NCBI GenBank assembly: GCA_019915015.1 | Contig: JAHBBC010000044.1 | Location: forward strand, 62,001-126,000 | DNA from: Auriscalpium vulgare | Taxonomy: Eukaryota; Basidiomycota; Agaricomycetes; Russulales; Auriscalpiaceae | Direction: 5' to 3' | DNA: 64,000 nt | Shown: positions 31,044 to 42,904 of the stretch, in pieces | Position numbering within the stretch: the stretch's first letter is position 1 | How the letters are laid out: every line of letters starts with the position of its first letter | The notes under the pieces: generated by a model | What the model saw: only the letters and a program-made list of their open reading frames with translations | Databases searched by the model: none | What the model was told of the DNA's origin: nothing | Position numbers and translations under genes: made by a program

Positions 31044-31476
31044 TAGGTTGGTCCTGTGCGTAACCCAGTACCCTCGGTTCGATCGCTGATGTTCATCGCG
31101 ACCGTTGGGTCCATTACTGCGAAGCTGTCATTGGACCTCCGTCCCGGCGCGAGCACCGCTCGCCCGGCGACACATGAAGGGCCCACGCTTGCTCGCTCGT
31201 CTGGTACTTTATCCCCCGATTTCCCCGACAATATTGTTCAGGCGTATTCAGCACCACAAGAACATACCTGTGGCTGGACCCCCCGCAGTTGCCCTTCCGT
31301 ATCAGGGCGATACGCACAACTTATTGATCAAGGACGTAGCACGCCACATGGCCCGCAACGGCTACAACCCGCGGTCGCCCGCTGTCACGGACTTCAAGAA
31401 TTACGCCACAAGACGCTGTAATGCTCTCGAGGACCGGTCACCCGCATCTACTGCAGAATGGCCGTCCGCACCCACA

Positions 31477-31800
31477 TTAGCCAAGATGAACATTTGGTAT
31501 TCTCCCGTACATGCGAGCCAGAACAGCGGCCCTCATCGTAATTTGTACAACAATCTCCAAATGGCTTTTGAGGGCGTGCTGTACAGGGTGGCCACAAAGC
31601 GGGCTGTTGTCGGGGTGGAATGGTACGCCCTGCGGGCAGCGCTCCGGGTTTTTCTGTAGAAAGTTGAGCCAATTCGCGATGGGAGACTCGTACAAGGGTG
31701 TTGGCGTCCCACGCGTAGCCTTTGAGTCATTGCTCTTTCCGGACTGCTGAGCGTGCAGTTTAGCGGTGGCTGTATCCGCACGACGCTTGCCCTTGGACAC
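31477..31800 (-). CDS. Hypothetical protein
   Basis: The frame begins MSKGKRRADTATAKLHAQQ and includes SPIANWLNFLQKNPERCPQG. The lysine/arginine-rich start looks like a genuine N-terminus, but no domain is recognised. An opposite-strand frame (31105-31659, with LLIKDVARHMARNGYN) is equally long, so the strand is uncertain. It may be a fragment, since both flanks are transposon debris. Confidence 0.3.
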   Translation of the reverse strand: MSKGKRRADTATAKLHAQQSGKSNDSKATRGTPTPLYESPIANWLNFLQKNPERCPQGVPFHPDNSPLCGHPVQHALKSHLEIVVQITMRAAVLARMYGRIPNVHLG

Positions 31801-32383
31801 TGTAGTCCATGCATGAGTCAGAGTTCTTCGTCACGGGCGTAGACGGTGATGAGATAACCCCCACTGCAGTCGCTGGAGGGGTCAAGGGTAGGGGTGAGGA
31901 GTGCTCTACTGCCTGGGGCGAGAGGAGAGAGAGAGAGAGAGCGTGAAAGCATGCGTCCGCTGGCAAAAACCCCATAACCACAGCGCGCCCTCTGCATGTG
32001 GGCGTGCTGCTGCTACCGTTGTACTCCTAGCCTCTAGTCGTCAGTCCCATCGAAAATGTAGTACACATACCGTCAGTCTAGGCCGTCATCTCCCTGTCCG
32101 CTCCCCTATTTTGCCCACCGTGTTCACCTAAGTCAGATCAACTTGGTGACTCTTCGCCGGGACTTCCGTTCCTCTTGCTGCTGCACTTCGCTTTTGTCTA
32201 GGGCATGTCTCTTGCTAGCCTCTTAGCTTGCCGAATACGCACAAGGGTTCGCGTCTCTCGTTTTGAGCTGTGAAGTCTCGGGTGTCGTCTCCCAAGGGTG
32301 GATTGATTTGTCATCACTGGTACAAGTACACTCTGTGCTCTCTGCCTCGCAGTTCCCACGCTCTCGGTCCATCCCGCGCTCCA
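31801..32383. other. Unassigned sequence with a (GA)n run
   Basis: A GA microsatellite occupies about 31921-31941. The rest has no recognisable gene. Confidence 0.5.
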
Positions 32384-33157
32384 TCACCCAGCGCCCCATG
32401 ACCTAAACTCACCGCCATTCGGTTCAACCTTTGCGCATAGCTGCAACGTCTTGGTTCGCTGAACTTCGCTGAGCGTCGTGCTGCCTTCGCTATGGGGGCG
32501 GGGACTGTGTGGTGGTGTGGTTTGCGGTGTGCGGCCCGGTCTACGTGCCTGTAGCACGCGGGGTGCCATCAACGGTTGAGTTGTACTGGATGTCGGGGGC
32601 GGCTGGGCCGTATGCGCTCGGTGCCCTCCCCCATTAGTACCAGACGTTGGTACGTGCTCCGGTTCAGGCACAATGGTGTTGCAATGGACGCCCCATTGCT
32701 GTACCAGGAAGCGCATCACCACCGTCCAATCAGCTACAGCGCGGTCACTGGCGTCCAGGGCAAGTACGCGGATGCATGCGGACGCATGTGGGTCTGTAGT
32801 TGCGTGGGCGAATATGTGGGATACATTTGTTGAAGTGGGTGCTCTGTGCCCACTCCTGCGAGTGCCAGAGGCTAAGTGCCCACGGTCTCGGAAATCTCCG
32901 GATATTACATTATACTGCAGGGGGACGACTTTACTGCTCTTCAGTCGTTTACATCCCCCTGCAGCCCCTAGAGCTGCTTGAGGCCCAGTGAAAACGCCGT
33001 CGACTGGGGTGGGCTCCCAGCGAGTGATGGTATGACGCGCGGCACGACGTAGATTTCTCCGACGACACGCGACCTCACGCGACTGTTTTGCACCAAGGTC
33101 GACTGCCGTTGCTTCCGTTCGAACAGGTTTGTCAGTACAGGTCATATTCCATCTCAT
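32384..33157 (-). CDS. Hypothetical protein, weak
   Basis: This 257-codon frame is proline/threonine-rich towards its C-terminus (RTPQTTPPHSPRPHSEGST). No domain is recognised. A hairpin at 32915-32964 lies inside it, suggesting part of the frame is repeat rather than gene. Confidence 0.2.
   Translation of the reverse strand: MRWNMTCTDKPVRTEATAVDLGAKQSREVACRRRNLRRAARHTITRWEPTPVDGVFTGPQAALGAAGGCKRLKSSKVVPLQYNVISGDFRDRGHLASGTRRSGHRAPTSTNVSHIFAHATTDPHASACIRVLALDASDRAVADWTVVMRFLVQQWGVHCNTIVPEPEHVPTSGTNGGGHRAHTAQPPPTSSTTQPLMAPRVLQARRPGRTPQTTPPHSPRPHSEGSTTLSEVQRTKTLQLCAKVEPNGGEFRSWGAG
32915..32964. repeat. Small inverted repeat
   Basis: CTGCAGGGGGA (32915-32925) pairs with TCCCCCTGCAG (32954-32964), extended internally by CGACT/AGTCG. 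Confidence 0.6.
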
Positions 33158-33838
33158 TCGATGGCACTCATCAGCTATATGCTATCCGACTGCTGATTTT
33201 ATCGAATGCCATCGGGTACTGTCGGGTAGGAGGCCGCACAAATTGGCATGGTCACAGAGACTCCTCCTACCCTCGTCCCACTCACCAATGTCCGTGCGGA
33301 TCCATCGAGAACTGCGCTCCCAACGGCTCACACGAGTATTTTCGCCCCTTTATGAACATTAACGCACCCCGGGCGCGTTTCGCAACCGTTTCGTGCTCAA
33401 ATTCGTACACAAGTCGGTCCCCAGGTCATCTACCCGCACGGTACGTTTCGTGGCGATAGGGTCCTTCGTTCGTCTGCAACGAGCTCGTCTTCATTGCCTC
33501 CTATCACTCACTGCTGCATCGCACCACTCGAAGGCTCGTTGCTCCACAACCCCTACTCGGACCCCCTCGCCGTTTCGCACACATCGTCTAGGCCCTGCCT
33601 ACCACCTCCGTGCCAGGTTATACGCATCCGTTCGCCGCCGTTCGGCCTCAGCGACATCATCTTCATTCCTCTCCCACTGCTGCTCGCCTGATCGTCCTAT
33701 CGTTCGGGTCGTTGCTCCACAACCGCTGCTCGGATCACCTCACCGCTTCACATACACATCCTACACCCCGTCCGCCGCCTCCGGGTAAATTCATAGCCCC
33801 GTCGTCATCGTCGTTCCCCCGCTATTGCCTCTCTCATC
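33158..33838 (+). other. Probable leader/LTR region of a Copia element
   Basis: CT-rich sequence rich in GTTCG, CACAACCCCTACTCGG-type repeats leads into the Copia gag start codon at 33839. LTR ends were not defined. No gene is seen. Confidence 0.35.
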
Positions 33839-34985
33839 ATGAAGGACAGTCCTGACATCACCAAGCTCGGGGAGGACAACTACATCACCTGGAACTCCGA
33901 GATGGCTGCCTGGTTCCGCACCAAGGGCTTCTGGCTTCTCGTCAAGGGCGAGGAGGTTATGCCCTTGTCGGACGCCGCTGAGCAGCTCAAGTGGAAGGAG
34001 AAGGCCTCGAAAGCGGCCGGCTCGCTCTTCCTTGCTGTCTCTTCTGTGCAGCGCACCATCTTTGGAGGAGAGGAGGACAACCCGGTCGTCATGTAGAACC
34101 GTCTCGAGGTATTCTACGTCTCCAAGTGTCCCATCGATCGCTTCAATGCCTACAACAATCTCTTCTCCATTCGCAAGGAGGAGAACGAGACACTCTCTGC
34201 TCTCACCACTCTCGCATTGAGGCCGCCGCGCTGCGCTGCAAGAACCTGCTGCGTCCGAAGATCTTCACTATCAAGGAGCTCGACGCAGAGCTCGTCTGCA
34301 TGGCCATGATCCGTGCGCTTCCCTCCGGGTTCCAGTCATTCCGCTCTGCCCTACTCCTACTCGACTCTCTCGATGTCTCTTCGCTTCGCGAGGCGTTCCA
34401 GAACGACGAGATCGGCAGCAAGCGTCGTGCAGAGGACGAGGCAAAGGCTGCTGCTGCTGCAGCTGCGCAGGTCGCACTAGCTGCTGCCCAGGCCACTGAC
34501 TGCTGCTGCTCAAGCCGCTGCTGCTGCGAAAGCGGCACAGCAGAAGGCCTCCCGGGATGCGAAGCAGCGTTCTGGTGTCGGCGATGACGCTTGACTTGGC
34601 CGCGAAGCCTGATCCTATTTGCGAGCCGTGCTTAGCCGGCAAGATGCATGCCAATCCCTTCCCTTCATCGACGCACAGAGCGCGTGCTCCACTCCATCTC
34701 ATTCACTCGGACGTCCATGGTCCTCTCCCTGTCCGTACGCCTTCCGGGTATCGCTACTGGGTCACCTTCATCGACAACCACACCCGGTTCCGTGCCGTCT
34801 ACTTCATGCGTACCAAGGACCAGGTCTTTCCTGCGTTCAAGGACTTCAAGGCGTATGCTGAGAACCATCTGAATGCGAAGATCAAGGACCTGCAGGACGA
34901 CAAGGGCTGGGAGTACATGTCCAACGAGTTCATCTCCTTCACGACTGCTCATGGCATCGGGCGCCGTCACACTGTGCGCAACCGA
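33839..34985 (+). pseudogene. Ty1/Copia gag-integrase fragment, broken
   Basis: Gag starts MKDSPDITKLGEDNYITWNS and continues WLLVKGEEVMP to PVVM, where a TAG (34094-34096) replaces the TGG present in the inverted copy. The frame then changes repeatedly through an alanine-rich part (34440-34530). It jumps to the integrase region: CEPCLAGKMHANPFPS, HLIHSDVHGPLPV, YWVTFIDNHTRFRAVYFM, LQDDKGWEYMSNEF, which carries the expected acidic positions of the rve core. Protease is missing and RT is absent. Several lesions make it non-functional. Confidence 0.78.
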
Positions 34986-35162
34986 GGACATCCGGGACAT
35001 GGAAAGTCCGGCGCCAAAAGTGCGGCGGGTCCGGCGCCCGCGTGCGGCGTTGAGTCCGGCAGATGTGATCTAGGCATTCGTAGGCTGGCCCAGGCCGGTG
35101 GTCAGATCTGAATCGGCAGCCCGCACGTTCTGTTTGCCGCCTGTACTAGAACCATAGAGTAC

Positions 35163-37064
35163 TTGCGCTCATGCTATATCATGCTGCTACGCACGGTTGT
35201 CTGCCAGTTAGCACGCCACCCAGAGCTCCTCGACGCCATCTCTCTCCAACAAGTGCTCGAATTTATCTCATTTGCCGCTGCCATCAAGTCCGACATATGT
35301 TTTGTTCAACCTACTCCCACATCCCGAGACGATCCACTGCCGGCCTTCCTGTCACCTGGCAGATTGGACCGCCATTCCCTATGAGCTCATTGACAACATC
35401 TGGGCGCTGTTCCGGGACGTAGTGTGGGCGCATGGCGAGCCCAGCGAGCAGGCGGCTTCGGTTCAAAGGGTGTTCAATGAGCATGGCCTTCATCGAGGCA
35501 TCAGTACGTCGCCTCTGTCTTCCCTAACACACCCGTGTGTCTGACAGACCCACCCCAGCACTATTGTCATTCTACCCCACCGCCACTGCATCAACCCTCT
35601 GTGCAGCGGTCGTGAGCCTGTCCTAGGGAAGCAACAAGCTCGACAGGTCGTCGCATTCACTCTCGACGACGGCGCACGTCCCGCATGTATGTTTATCTGT
35701 GCGCCTTGCGGGCCTGTCAAACCACATACCACCACAACTACTCTGTCCGTCAACATGAACGTACATACTATCCCGGCATCCCGGACTTCCTGCAGGTGGG
35801 CGAGCATCAGTTCATTGCCGCCGCGCTTGCATCCGCATGGACCGACTTGATGGTTGTCAGCTGGTGCGCCGTCTGTTGTCAACTTCATGCACCCGTCTGA
35901 TCCTCACGCACCCGTCTGATCCTCACGCTCTGTGCCCCGCTCAGGGTCTCCACAAACTGCGCGCGGTCATATGGAATGTCATTGTCTCAGAAGTCCACGC
36001 ATGTCGAAGGGTGGCAATTTGGGTTCAGTCTTACCACCGAGCAAGTCTGGGATGTGTTCATCCTCCTTGCCACTTCTCCGGGATCATGAGCGCCGCAGTC
36101 AGCTCCTGCACGTCCCTCACTCTGGGGAGCAGCGTGATCGCTTTGTGACGGCCATGCAGCGTCGCAACGAGCTCATCATCTTTGCGGGCCAGCCAGAGCT
36201 ACGGCACTACTGTGATCGCTGCATGCGCATATACGGGGACCCAGACATGAGTGTCCCTATGTGTGCGTCCCTCCCTCCCTCCCCAGTCGGATTACCTGTG
36301 GAGCGCTGATACGGTGATGCAGGGAAATGCCAGCCGATAGTTGTTGATGGGATCACGCTAGGACATCCATGCTGCGGCGTCTTCGGCTGCAAGGTTCCTC
36401 TCGCCAACAACCGACATCGCTTCTGTCCCGTGCACACCCCCCTCCACTATGTCTGCCGGCTGTGACAGTCCCGTGGTCCCTGGCTCGAAGACCTGCTCTA
36501 ACCGTGCGCACAGGGAGATGGAGCAGCTTCACGTTGCCCGAGGTACCGCAATGTTCCAGCTCAAGGAACGCCTGCAACGTGCTGCCATCACACACCCTGA
36601 CGACGCCTTGGCGACAACTGCGGCTGTTGCCGCTGCCGACCTGGAGGATGCAGACGAGTGGTTTGAGGTGACAAGTGCAGGAGTCGTGCGCTCCCATGCC
36701 AACCCTCCTGGTTCTTCAACAGGACAGACCGACCTGCCGACCGCCCGCACGGATGCTCCATGCCCGTGCAAGTCCGCGACCGGCAACGTCAAGCAGATCA
36801 TCGTTCGCCCATGCGGTGTAGTGGTTCCTAGGGCGACGTTCTACGGTGCTGAGGCGGTGTCCAACGTTCTGGTCAGCTTCCATACGCTCCTTTTGCATGC
36901 GCACCCTGCTGACCATTCTCTAGCTCTTTGTCAAGCGCGTCTTTGAAATTGCCGGTGCCTTGAAGCCGGACGAAATGTTCTACGACACCGCGTGCGCTGC
37001 CCGCCGTGAGATCATCTTCAACCAGCTCCTCTGGTGGCGCGATGTGGGGCTTCCTGTCGAGTAA
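35163..37064 (+). pseudogene. CxC5/CxC6-KDZ transposase, N-terminal part, frameshifted
   Basis: CxC5 motifs appear in order: ISLQQVLEFISFAAAIKSD, then LADWTAIPYELIDNIWALFR with VVWAHGEPSEQAA, then HCINPLCSGREPVLGKQQAR, LRACQTTYHHNYSV and DLMVVSWCAVCCQL. The CxC6-like part follows: GITLGHPCCGVFGCKVPL, RHRFCPVHTP, CDSPVVPGSKTCSNRAHREM. It ends with VKRVFEIAGALKPDEMFYD, the start of the KDZ core. Frame changes are needed near 35345, 35560, 36100 and 36450; some may be introns, not all. The gene is cut at about 37064 by the minisatellite, so the catalytic domain is missing. Confidence 0.7.
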
Positions 37065-37067
37065 CTA

Positions 37068-40000
37068 CAGTGGACGGCTGCACACGCGGTGTGGAAGGCG
37101 TGCACAGCAAGCAGGCGGGCTGTCTGAAGTGCAGGTGGACAGTGTGGTGGCCTGTGCGCCACATGAACGGCTGCAGGCCTGATGGGAGGGTCCACATTGG
37201 ACATGGAGGTCGGCATGTACGATGTGGTTGGCCCGCACCCGACAGCCGGCCGTCTGCACAGTGTGGACAGGTGACGTGGAGGGCGCCCAGGCGCCGTGGA
37301 GGGCGGCACGGGCGACGTGGACGGCGCGCGGGCAACAGGAAGGTCGCGCGGGCGACGTGAAAGTCGCGCGGGCGACGTGGAGGATGCGCGCAGAGTGGAC
37401 GGTGCACAGGCGACCTGGATGGTGCGTGGGCGACGTGGAGGGCGCGCGGGCGACGTGGAGGTTGCGCTGGCGACGTGGACGGTGTGCATGCGACGTGGAG
37501 GGCGCGCGGGCGATGTGGAGGTCGCGTTGGCAACGTGAACAGCGCGCATGCGATGTGGAGGGGGCGCGGGCGACGTGGGGGGTGCACGCAGAGTGGACAG
37601 CGCACAGGCGACGTGGAGAGCGCGCGGGCGATGTGGAGGTCGCGTTGGCGACGTGGATGGCGCGCATGCGACGTGGAGGGCGCGCGGGCGACGTGGAGGT
37701 CGCGCTGGCGACGTGGAGGATCCGCGCGGAGTGGACGGCGCACAGGCGACGTGGAGGGCGCGCGGGCGACGTGGAGGTCGCGCTGGCGAAGTGGACGGCG
37801 TGCATGCGACGTGGAGGGCGCGCGGGCGATGTGGAGGTCGCGTTGGCGACGTGAACGGCGCGCATGCGACGTGGACGGGGCGCGGGCGACGTGGGGGGTG
37901 CACGCAGAGTGGACAGCGCACAGGCGATGTGGAGAGCGCGCGGGCGATGTGGGGGGTGCGCTGGCGACGTGGACGGCGCGCGAGCAGCGCGAACGGCGCG
38001 CGGGCGATGTGGAGGTCGCGTTGGCGACGTGGATGGCGCGCATGCGACGTGGAGGGCGCGCGGGCGACGTGGAGGTCGCGCTGGCGACGTGAAAGTCGCG
38101 CGGGCGACGTGGAGGGCGCGCGGCGACGTGGACGGCGTGCATGCGACGTGGAGCGCGCGCGGGCGATGTGGAGGTCGCGTTGGCGACGTGGACGGCGCGC
38201 ATGCGACGTGGAGGACGCGCGAGCAGCGCGAACGGCGCGCGGGCGATGTGGAGGACGCGCGAGCAGCGCGAACGGCGCGCGGGCGATGTGGAGGTCGCGT
38301 TGGCGACGTGGACGGCGTGCATGCGACCTGGATGGTGCGTGGGCGACGTGGAGGTTGCGCGGGCGACGTGGATGGTGCGTGGGCGACGTGGAGGTTGCGC
38401 TGGCGACGTGAAAGTCGCGCGGGCGACGTGGAGGGCGCGCGGCGACGTGGAGGTCGCGCTGGCGAAGTGGACGGCGTGCATGCGACGTGGAGGGCGCGCG
38501 GGCGATGTGGAGGTCGCGTTGGCGACGTGGACGGTGTGCATGCGACGTGGAGGGCGCGCGGGCGATGTGGAGGTCGCGTTGGCGACGTGAACGGCGCGCA
38601 TGCGACATGGAGGGCGCGCGGGCGACGTGGAGGGCGTGCGGGCAATGTGGAGGTCGCGTTGGCGACGTGGACGGCGCGCATGCCACGTGGAGAGCGCGCG
38701 GGCGATGTGGGGGGCGCGCGCAGAGTGGACGGCACGCATGCAACGTGGAGAGCGCGCAGGCGATGTGGGGGGCCCGCGCAGAGTGGACGGCGCGCATGAC
38801 GTGGAGGGCGGCGCGCATGACGTGGAGGGCGGCGCGGGCGACGTGGACGGCGCGCGGGCAACAGGAAGGTCGCGCGGGCGACGTGGACGGCGCGCGGGCA
38901 ACAGGAAGGTCGCGCGGGCGACGTGAAAGTCGCGCGGGCGACGTGGAGGATGCGCGCAGAGTGGACGGCGCACAGGCGACGTGGAGGGCGCGCGGGCGAC
39001 GTGGAGGGCGCGCGGGCAACGTGGAGGGCGTGCGGCCAATGTGGAGGTCGCGTTGGCGACGTGGACGGCGCGCATGCCACGTGGAGAGCGCGCGGGCGAT
39101 GTGGGGGGCCCGCGCAGAGTGGACGGCGCGCATGACGTGGAGGGCGCCCAGGCGACGTGGACGGCGCACATGCGACATGGATTGTGCGTGGGCGACGTGG
39201 GGGGTGCGCGCAGAGTGGACGGCGCGCAGGCGACGTGGAGAGTGCGCGGGTGGGGGGTGCGCTGGCGGCGCGGACGGTGCGCGAGCAGCGCGAACGGCGC
39301 GCGAGCGATGTGGAGGTCGCGCTGGCGACGTGGACTGGACGTGGAGGGGGCGCGGGCGACGTAGGGGGTGCGCGCAGAGTGGACGGCGCGCGGGCGACGT
39401 GGAGGGCGCGCGGGCGACGTGGAGGGCGTGCGGCCAATGTGGAGGTCGCGTTGGCGACGTGGACGGCGCGCATGCCACGTGGAGAGCGCGCGGGCGATGT
39501 GGGGGGCCCGCGCAGAGTGGACGGCGCGCATGACGTGGAGGGCGCCCAGGCGACGTGGACGGCGCACATGCGACATGGATTATGCGTGGGCGACGTGGGG
39601 GGTGCGCGCAAAGTGGACGGCGCGCAGGCGATGTTGAGAGCGCGCGGGCGACGTGGGGGGTGCGCGCAGAGTGGACGGCGCGCATGCGACGTGGAGAGCG
39701 CGCGGGCGATGTGGAGGTCGCGCTGGCGACGTGGACTGCGCGCATGCGACGTGGAGGACGCGCGAGCAGCGCGAACGGCGCGCGGGCGATGTGGAGGTCG
39801 CGTTGGCGACGTGGACGGCGTGCATGCGACCTGGATGGTGCGTGGGCGACGTGGAAGTTGCGCTGGCGACGTGGAGGGCGCTTGGGCAGCGCGAAGGGCG
39901 CGCGGGCGACAGGAAGGTCGCGCAGGCGACGTGAAGGTCGTGCGGGCGACGTGGAGGGTGCGCACAGAGTGGACGGCGTGCAGGCGACGTGGAGAGCGCA

Positions 40001-41088
40001 CGGGCGATGTGGAGGGCAGTGCGGGTGGTGTGGAGGTCGCGTGAGCGACGTGGAGGGCGCGCGGGCAGCGTGGACGGCTGCGTTGGCGATGTGGAGGGCG
40101 CGTGGGTGACGCGAGGGTGCGCGGGCGACGTGGAGGTCGCGCGAGCGACGTGGACGGCGCGCGGGCGCTGTGGAGGGCGCGCAGGTAGTGCGGACAGCTG
40201 CGCTGGCGATGTGGAGGGCGCACGGGTGACGTGGAGGGTGCGCGGGCGTCGTGGAGGGCCGCGCGGGCGTCATGGACGGTGCGCGGTCGTCGTGGACGGT
40301 TTGCGGGCGACGTGGACGGCGGGCAGGTGCTTTGCAGGGCAGCGCAGGCGACGTAGAGGGCGCGCAGGCGACGCGGTGACGTGGACGGTGTGCGACAGAG
40401 ATCAAGCATAGAGGCTGCTGTGTGGGACAATGACGTCAGTGAAATGCACACACTACAACAATTGCCGGTCGATGCGTCATCGATCCGGCAATTCGAATAC
40501 CCGGACTCACTGGTGACGTGAGGGTGACGTGGCGGGCTGTGCTGGCGATCTGGAGGGCGCGCGGGCAGCGTCGACGGCTTGCGGGCAACCTGGAAGGTGC
40601 GCGGGGGACGTGGAGGGCGGTGCGGGCGACCTGGACGGTGCGCGCGCGGTGTGGACGGCGCGGAGGCGACGCGGAGTGCGCACAGGCGACGTGGACGGCG
40701 TGCAGGTGACGTTGAAGGCGGTGCAGGCGACGTGAGGGTCGCGCGGGCAGCGTGGATGGCGTGCGGGTGACGTGGAGGTCGGCGCGGCTGATGTGGACGG
40801 TGTGGACGGCGCGCAGGCGACGCGGAGTGCGCGCAGGCGACGTGGACGGCGTGCGGGTGACGTTCAGGGCGGTGCGGGCGACGTGGAGGTCGCGCGGGCG
40901 ACGTGGAGGTTGCGCGGGCGACGTGGAGGTTGCGCGGGCGACGTGGAGGTTGCGCAGGCAGCATGGATGGCGCACGGGTGACGTGGAGGGCGGTGCGGGC
41001 GATGTGGACGGTGCGCGAGCGGTGTGGACGGTGCGCGAGCGGTGTGGACGGCGCGCAGGCAACGCGGAGTGCGCGCAGGCATTGCAAC
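37068..41088. repeat. GC-rich minisatellite: 20-bp monomer, 60-bp higher-order unit
   Basis: The commonest monomer reads GCGACGTGGAGGGCGCGCGG. From about 37420 to 39980 monomers ending in -GCAT, -GCGG and -GTTG (or -GCTG) alternate, giving a 60-bp trimer. Occasional longer monomers carry GCGCAGAGTGGACGGCGCAC. The ends (37068-37270 and 39990-41088) are more degenerate. The array holds about 200 monomers and one non-repetitive core (40389-40517). All reading frames stay open for long distances because 60 is divisible by three and stops are absent from the units; no gene is inferred. Confidence 0.92.
40389..40517 (+). repeat. Conserved core of the minisatellite element, copy 1
   Basis: About 130 bp of unique sequence within the array: GTGTGCGACAGAGATC, TGACGTCA, GAAATGCACACACTAC, then the imperfect palindrome at 40460-40493 (AATTGCCGG, CGATG, CATCG, CCGGCAATT) and CCCGGACTCACTGGTGA. 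It recurs at 43045-43175 and 49491-49619, same orientation. Confidence 0.85.
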
Positions 41089-41092
41089 TGGT

Positions 41093-42622
41093 TCAAGGTG
41101 AGTAATTTTCAGCTGCCGAAGAGACAACTTGAGTGTCGCCTGCAGTCCTGACTGCGTTGACCGCTGGAGAAGTGGCTGGAGCATCGCTGCTAGCATTGAC
41201 GCCTTCATCGGCTGCCGTCCGTTCAGCTTGAGCGTCGCCAGTAGCACGGGTGAATTCATCGGCCGCCGGAGAGATGGCTCGAGCGTCGTCGCCAACGCCA
41301 ACGTCGACGCCTTCATCAGCCACGATTTGTTCAGCTCGAGTGGCCAAAGCGCTGATGCCTTTGTTTGCCACCGGTGTGACGACTGGTGCACTGTTGGTAG
41401 GGAGTCTTGTGGAGGGGGAGGGAGGCGTTCGATCAAGTGCTTGAGCTTGTATGCCATCAATTGCGGGACCGTGACGTCGCATGTGGCGCACGGGAGTTGC
41501 TGGCACATCAGAAGCACCTTGACCCCAGGACGACGCGTCCGACACGAGAGCGAAGGCCTTGGTAAGAGCTTGCTTGAAAACTTGATTGAACGGCTGGTTG
41601 CTATGCTGGATCGAATGGGCTAGCTCTGTGAAAACTTCACCGCTGGGGTCAGAGGCGCCACTGTGCAACGCAGCACGTCAGCTACTCGTTTGGACAACTC
41701 AAAGTAGTACGAGTACGCACTAGAAAATTCTAAGGAGCCCTTGATTGTGGAGTGTACCAATTGCAGTGAAGATCACAGACTCTGTCTGCTTCGCGTAGCC
41801 CGCGCGAGCGGAGCTCAGAGTTTAATCGAGAGACTGAAGCACCCTATTGGACCAGGACACGATTGTCAGCTAGATGTCCTCGAGATGTGAAGAAGCAAAG
41901 TACGCACGTTTCGCGAGTAGATTTTAGGTCCTCACCGCTGCCTGAAGGCCCCGGAGTCTGACTGCTCCGCTCGTCCAAGGCGGCTTGACGCCGCTTAGCA
42001 TTTGCTTGCTTCTCTGACTTGCTGAGCTCATCGTACTTGGCTTTGACTGCGGGGTCCTTGCGATACGCTTCACCAACGGCAGCATTGACACGACTCTGAA
42101 GTTCGCCCTTCAAGACCTCAACTCCGCGAGACTTCGCGTCATCAAGAACCTGCTTCCTAACGTCTTGCGCGATGTGCTTGTTCTCCAGGTCAGCGCGGAA
42201 CAGGTCCAGGCTGCTGTGGGTGCAAGGTGCATCCGTGCCTTCGCTCGGTAAGTCCTGGAGCTGGAGGTACGACGGGAGAGCGCGCGAGTTGGATGAGTCA
42301 GCGAAGTCTTTTGCGTGATTTCCGAGCCAGCATTGAACTGACTGCAAATAGAGTGCATCGATGAAGACGTCAGCCACTGGCAAGATGTACTACGCACCTT
42401 GGCAATCTTCGCCCTGCGCTGTCCTACCGCAACCTCACTCTCAACCTCTCCACCCTCACCGACAGGCTGAGGAACACGCGGAAACTTGGTAAAGAACTCA
42501 TCGGTGAGCCTTAAGCGGAATGCGATCTTCTCAGACTTGGTTAAGTTGATGTTGTAGTGCTTTCGAACGTAGCTGACGAGCCAGTCCCATTCTTCGGCTG
42601 TCGCAAAGGAGTGATTGGCCAT
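41093..42622 (-). CDS. Hypothetical protein with repeated alanine-rich C-terminus
   Basis: The start is MANHSFATAEEWDWLVSYV at 42622. The first exon (NINLTKSEKIAFRLRLTDEF, then GQRRAKIAKV) is followed by an intron near 42400-42345. Exon 2 has QCWLGNHAKDFADSSNSR, SSLDLFRADLENKHIAQ, VNAAVGEAYRKDPAVKAKYD and an Arg/Lys-rich segment. After an intron (about 41900-41670) the last part reads SGEVFTELAHSIQHSNQPF and then two ~35-residue repeats (VADEGVDVGVGDD, AADEGVNASSDAP). It stops at 41093, 5 bases from the minisatellite. The layout resembles uncharacterised Agaricomycete proteins with a WLGNHA-type motif. Function unknown; the last exon's frame is the least certain. Confidence 0.5.
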
Positions 42623-42904
42623 GCTGGTACGATGCGAGAGAGGGGAGTTGTGAGCGCGAAATCAGTGCCATGTCCACCAAGGCGAGCATTTGAACGGGGG
42701 CAGAGTGTGTGGCTGGTCTTCGGCAGACAATGCGGTCGGGCGACGCTGTGGCCATGGGTCGGACCACATCTTCAGCTTGCACCATATGTGAGACCAACAG
42801 CGACAATCTAACAAAAGACAGCTTACCGTCAGCTTTGCATCGTCACGTTGTTGCGAGCGGGCCACGGTCCGCGCGTGCTCATCACTCTGCACTGCAAGTC
42901 GTGT

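Noticed and set aside
27434..34096. RIP-like C-to-T mutation as the cause of all nonsense codons
   Set aside because: Only the TGA at 27434 is clearly at a CpG; the TAGs at 24191 and 34094 are not, and three sites are too few to support a mechanism.
37068..41088. A CRISPR array
   Set aside because: Units are contiguous 20-bp monomers without unique spacers, in a fungal context.
36980..41096. Giant minus-strand frames of 852, 1141 and 1343 codons, and many plus frames, in the minisatellite
   Set aside because: All frames are open because the 20-bp monomers lack stops; peptides are purely periodic and no start, intron or domain distinguishes one frame.
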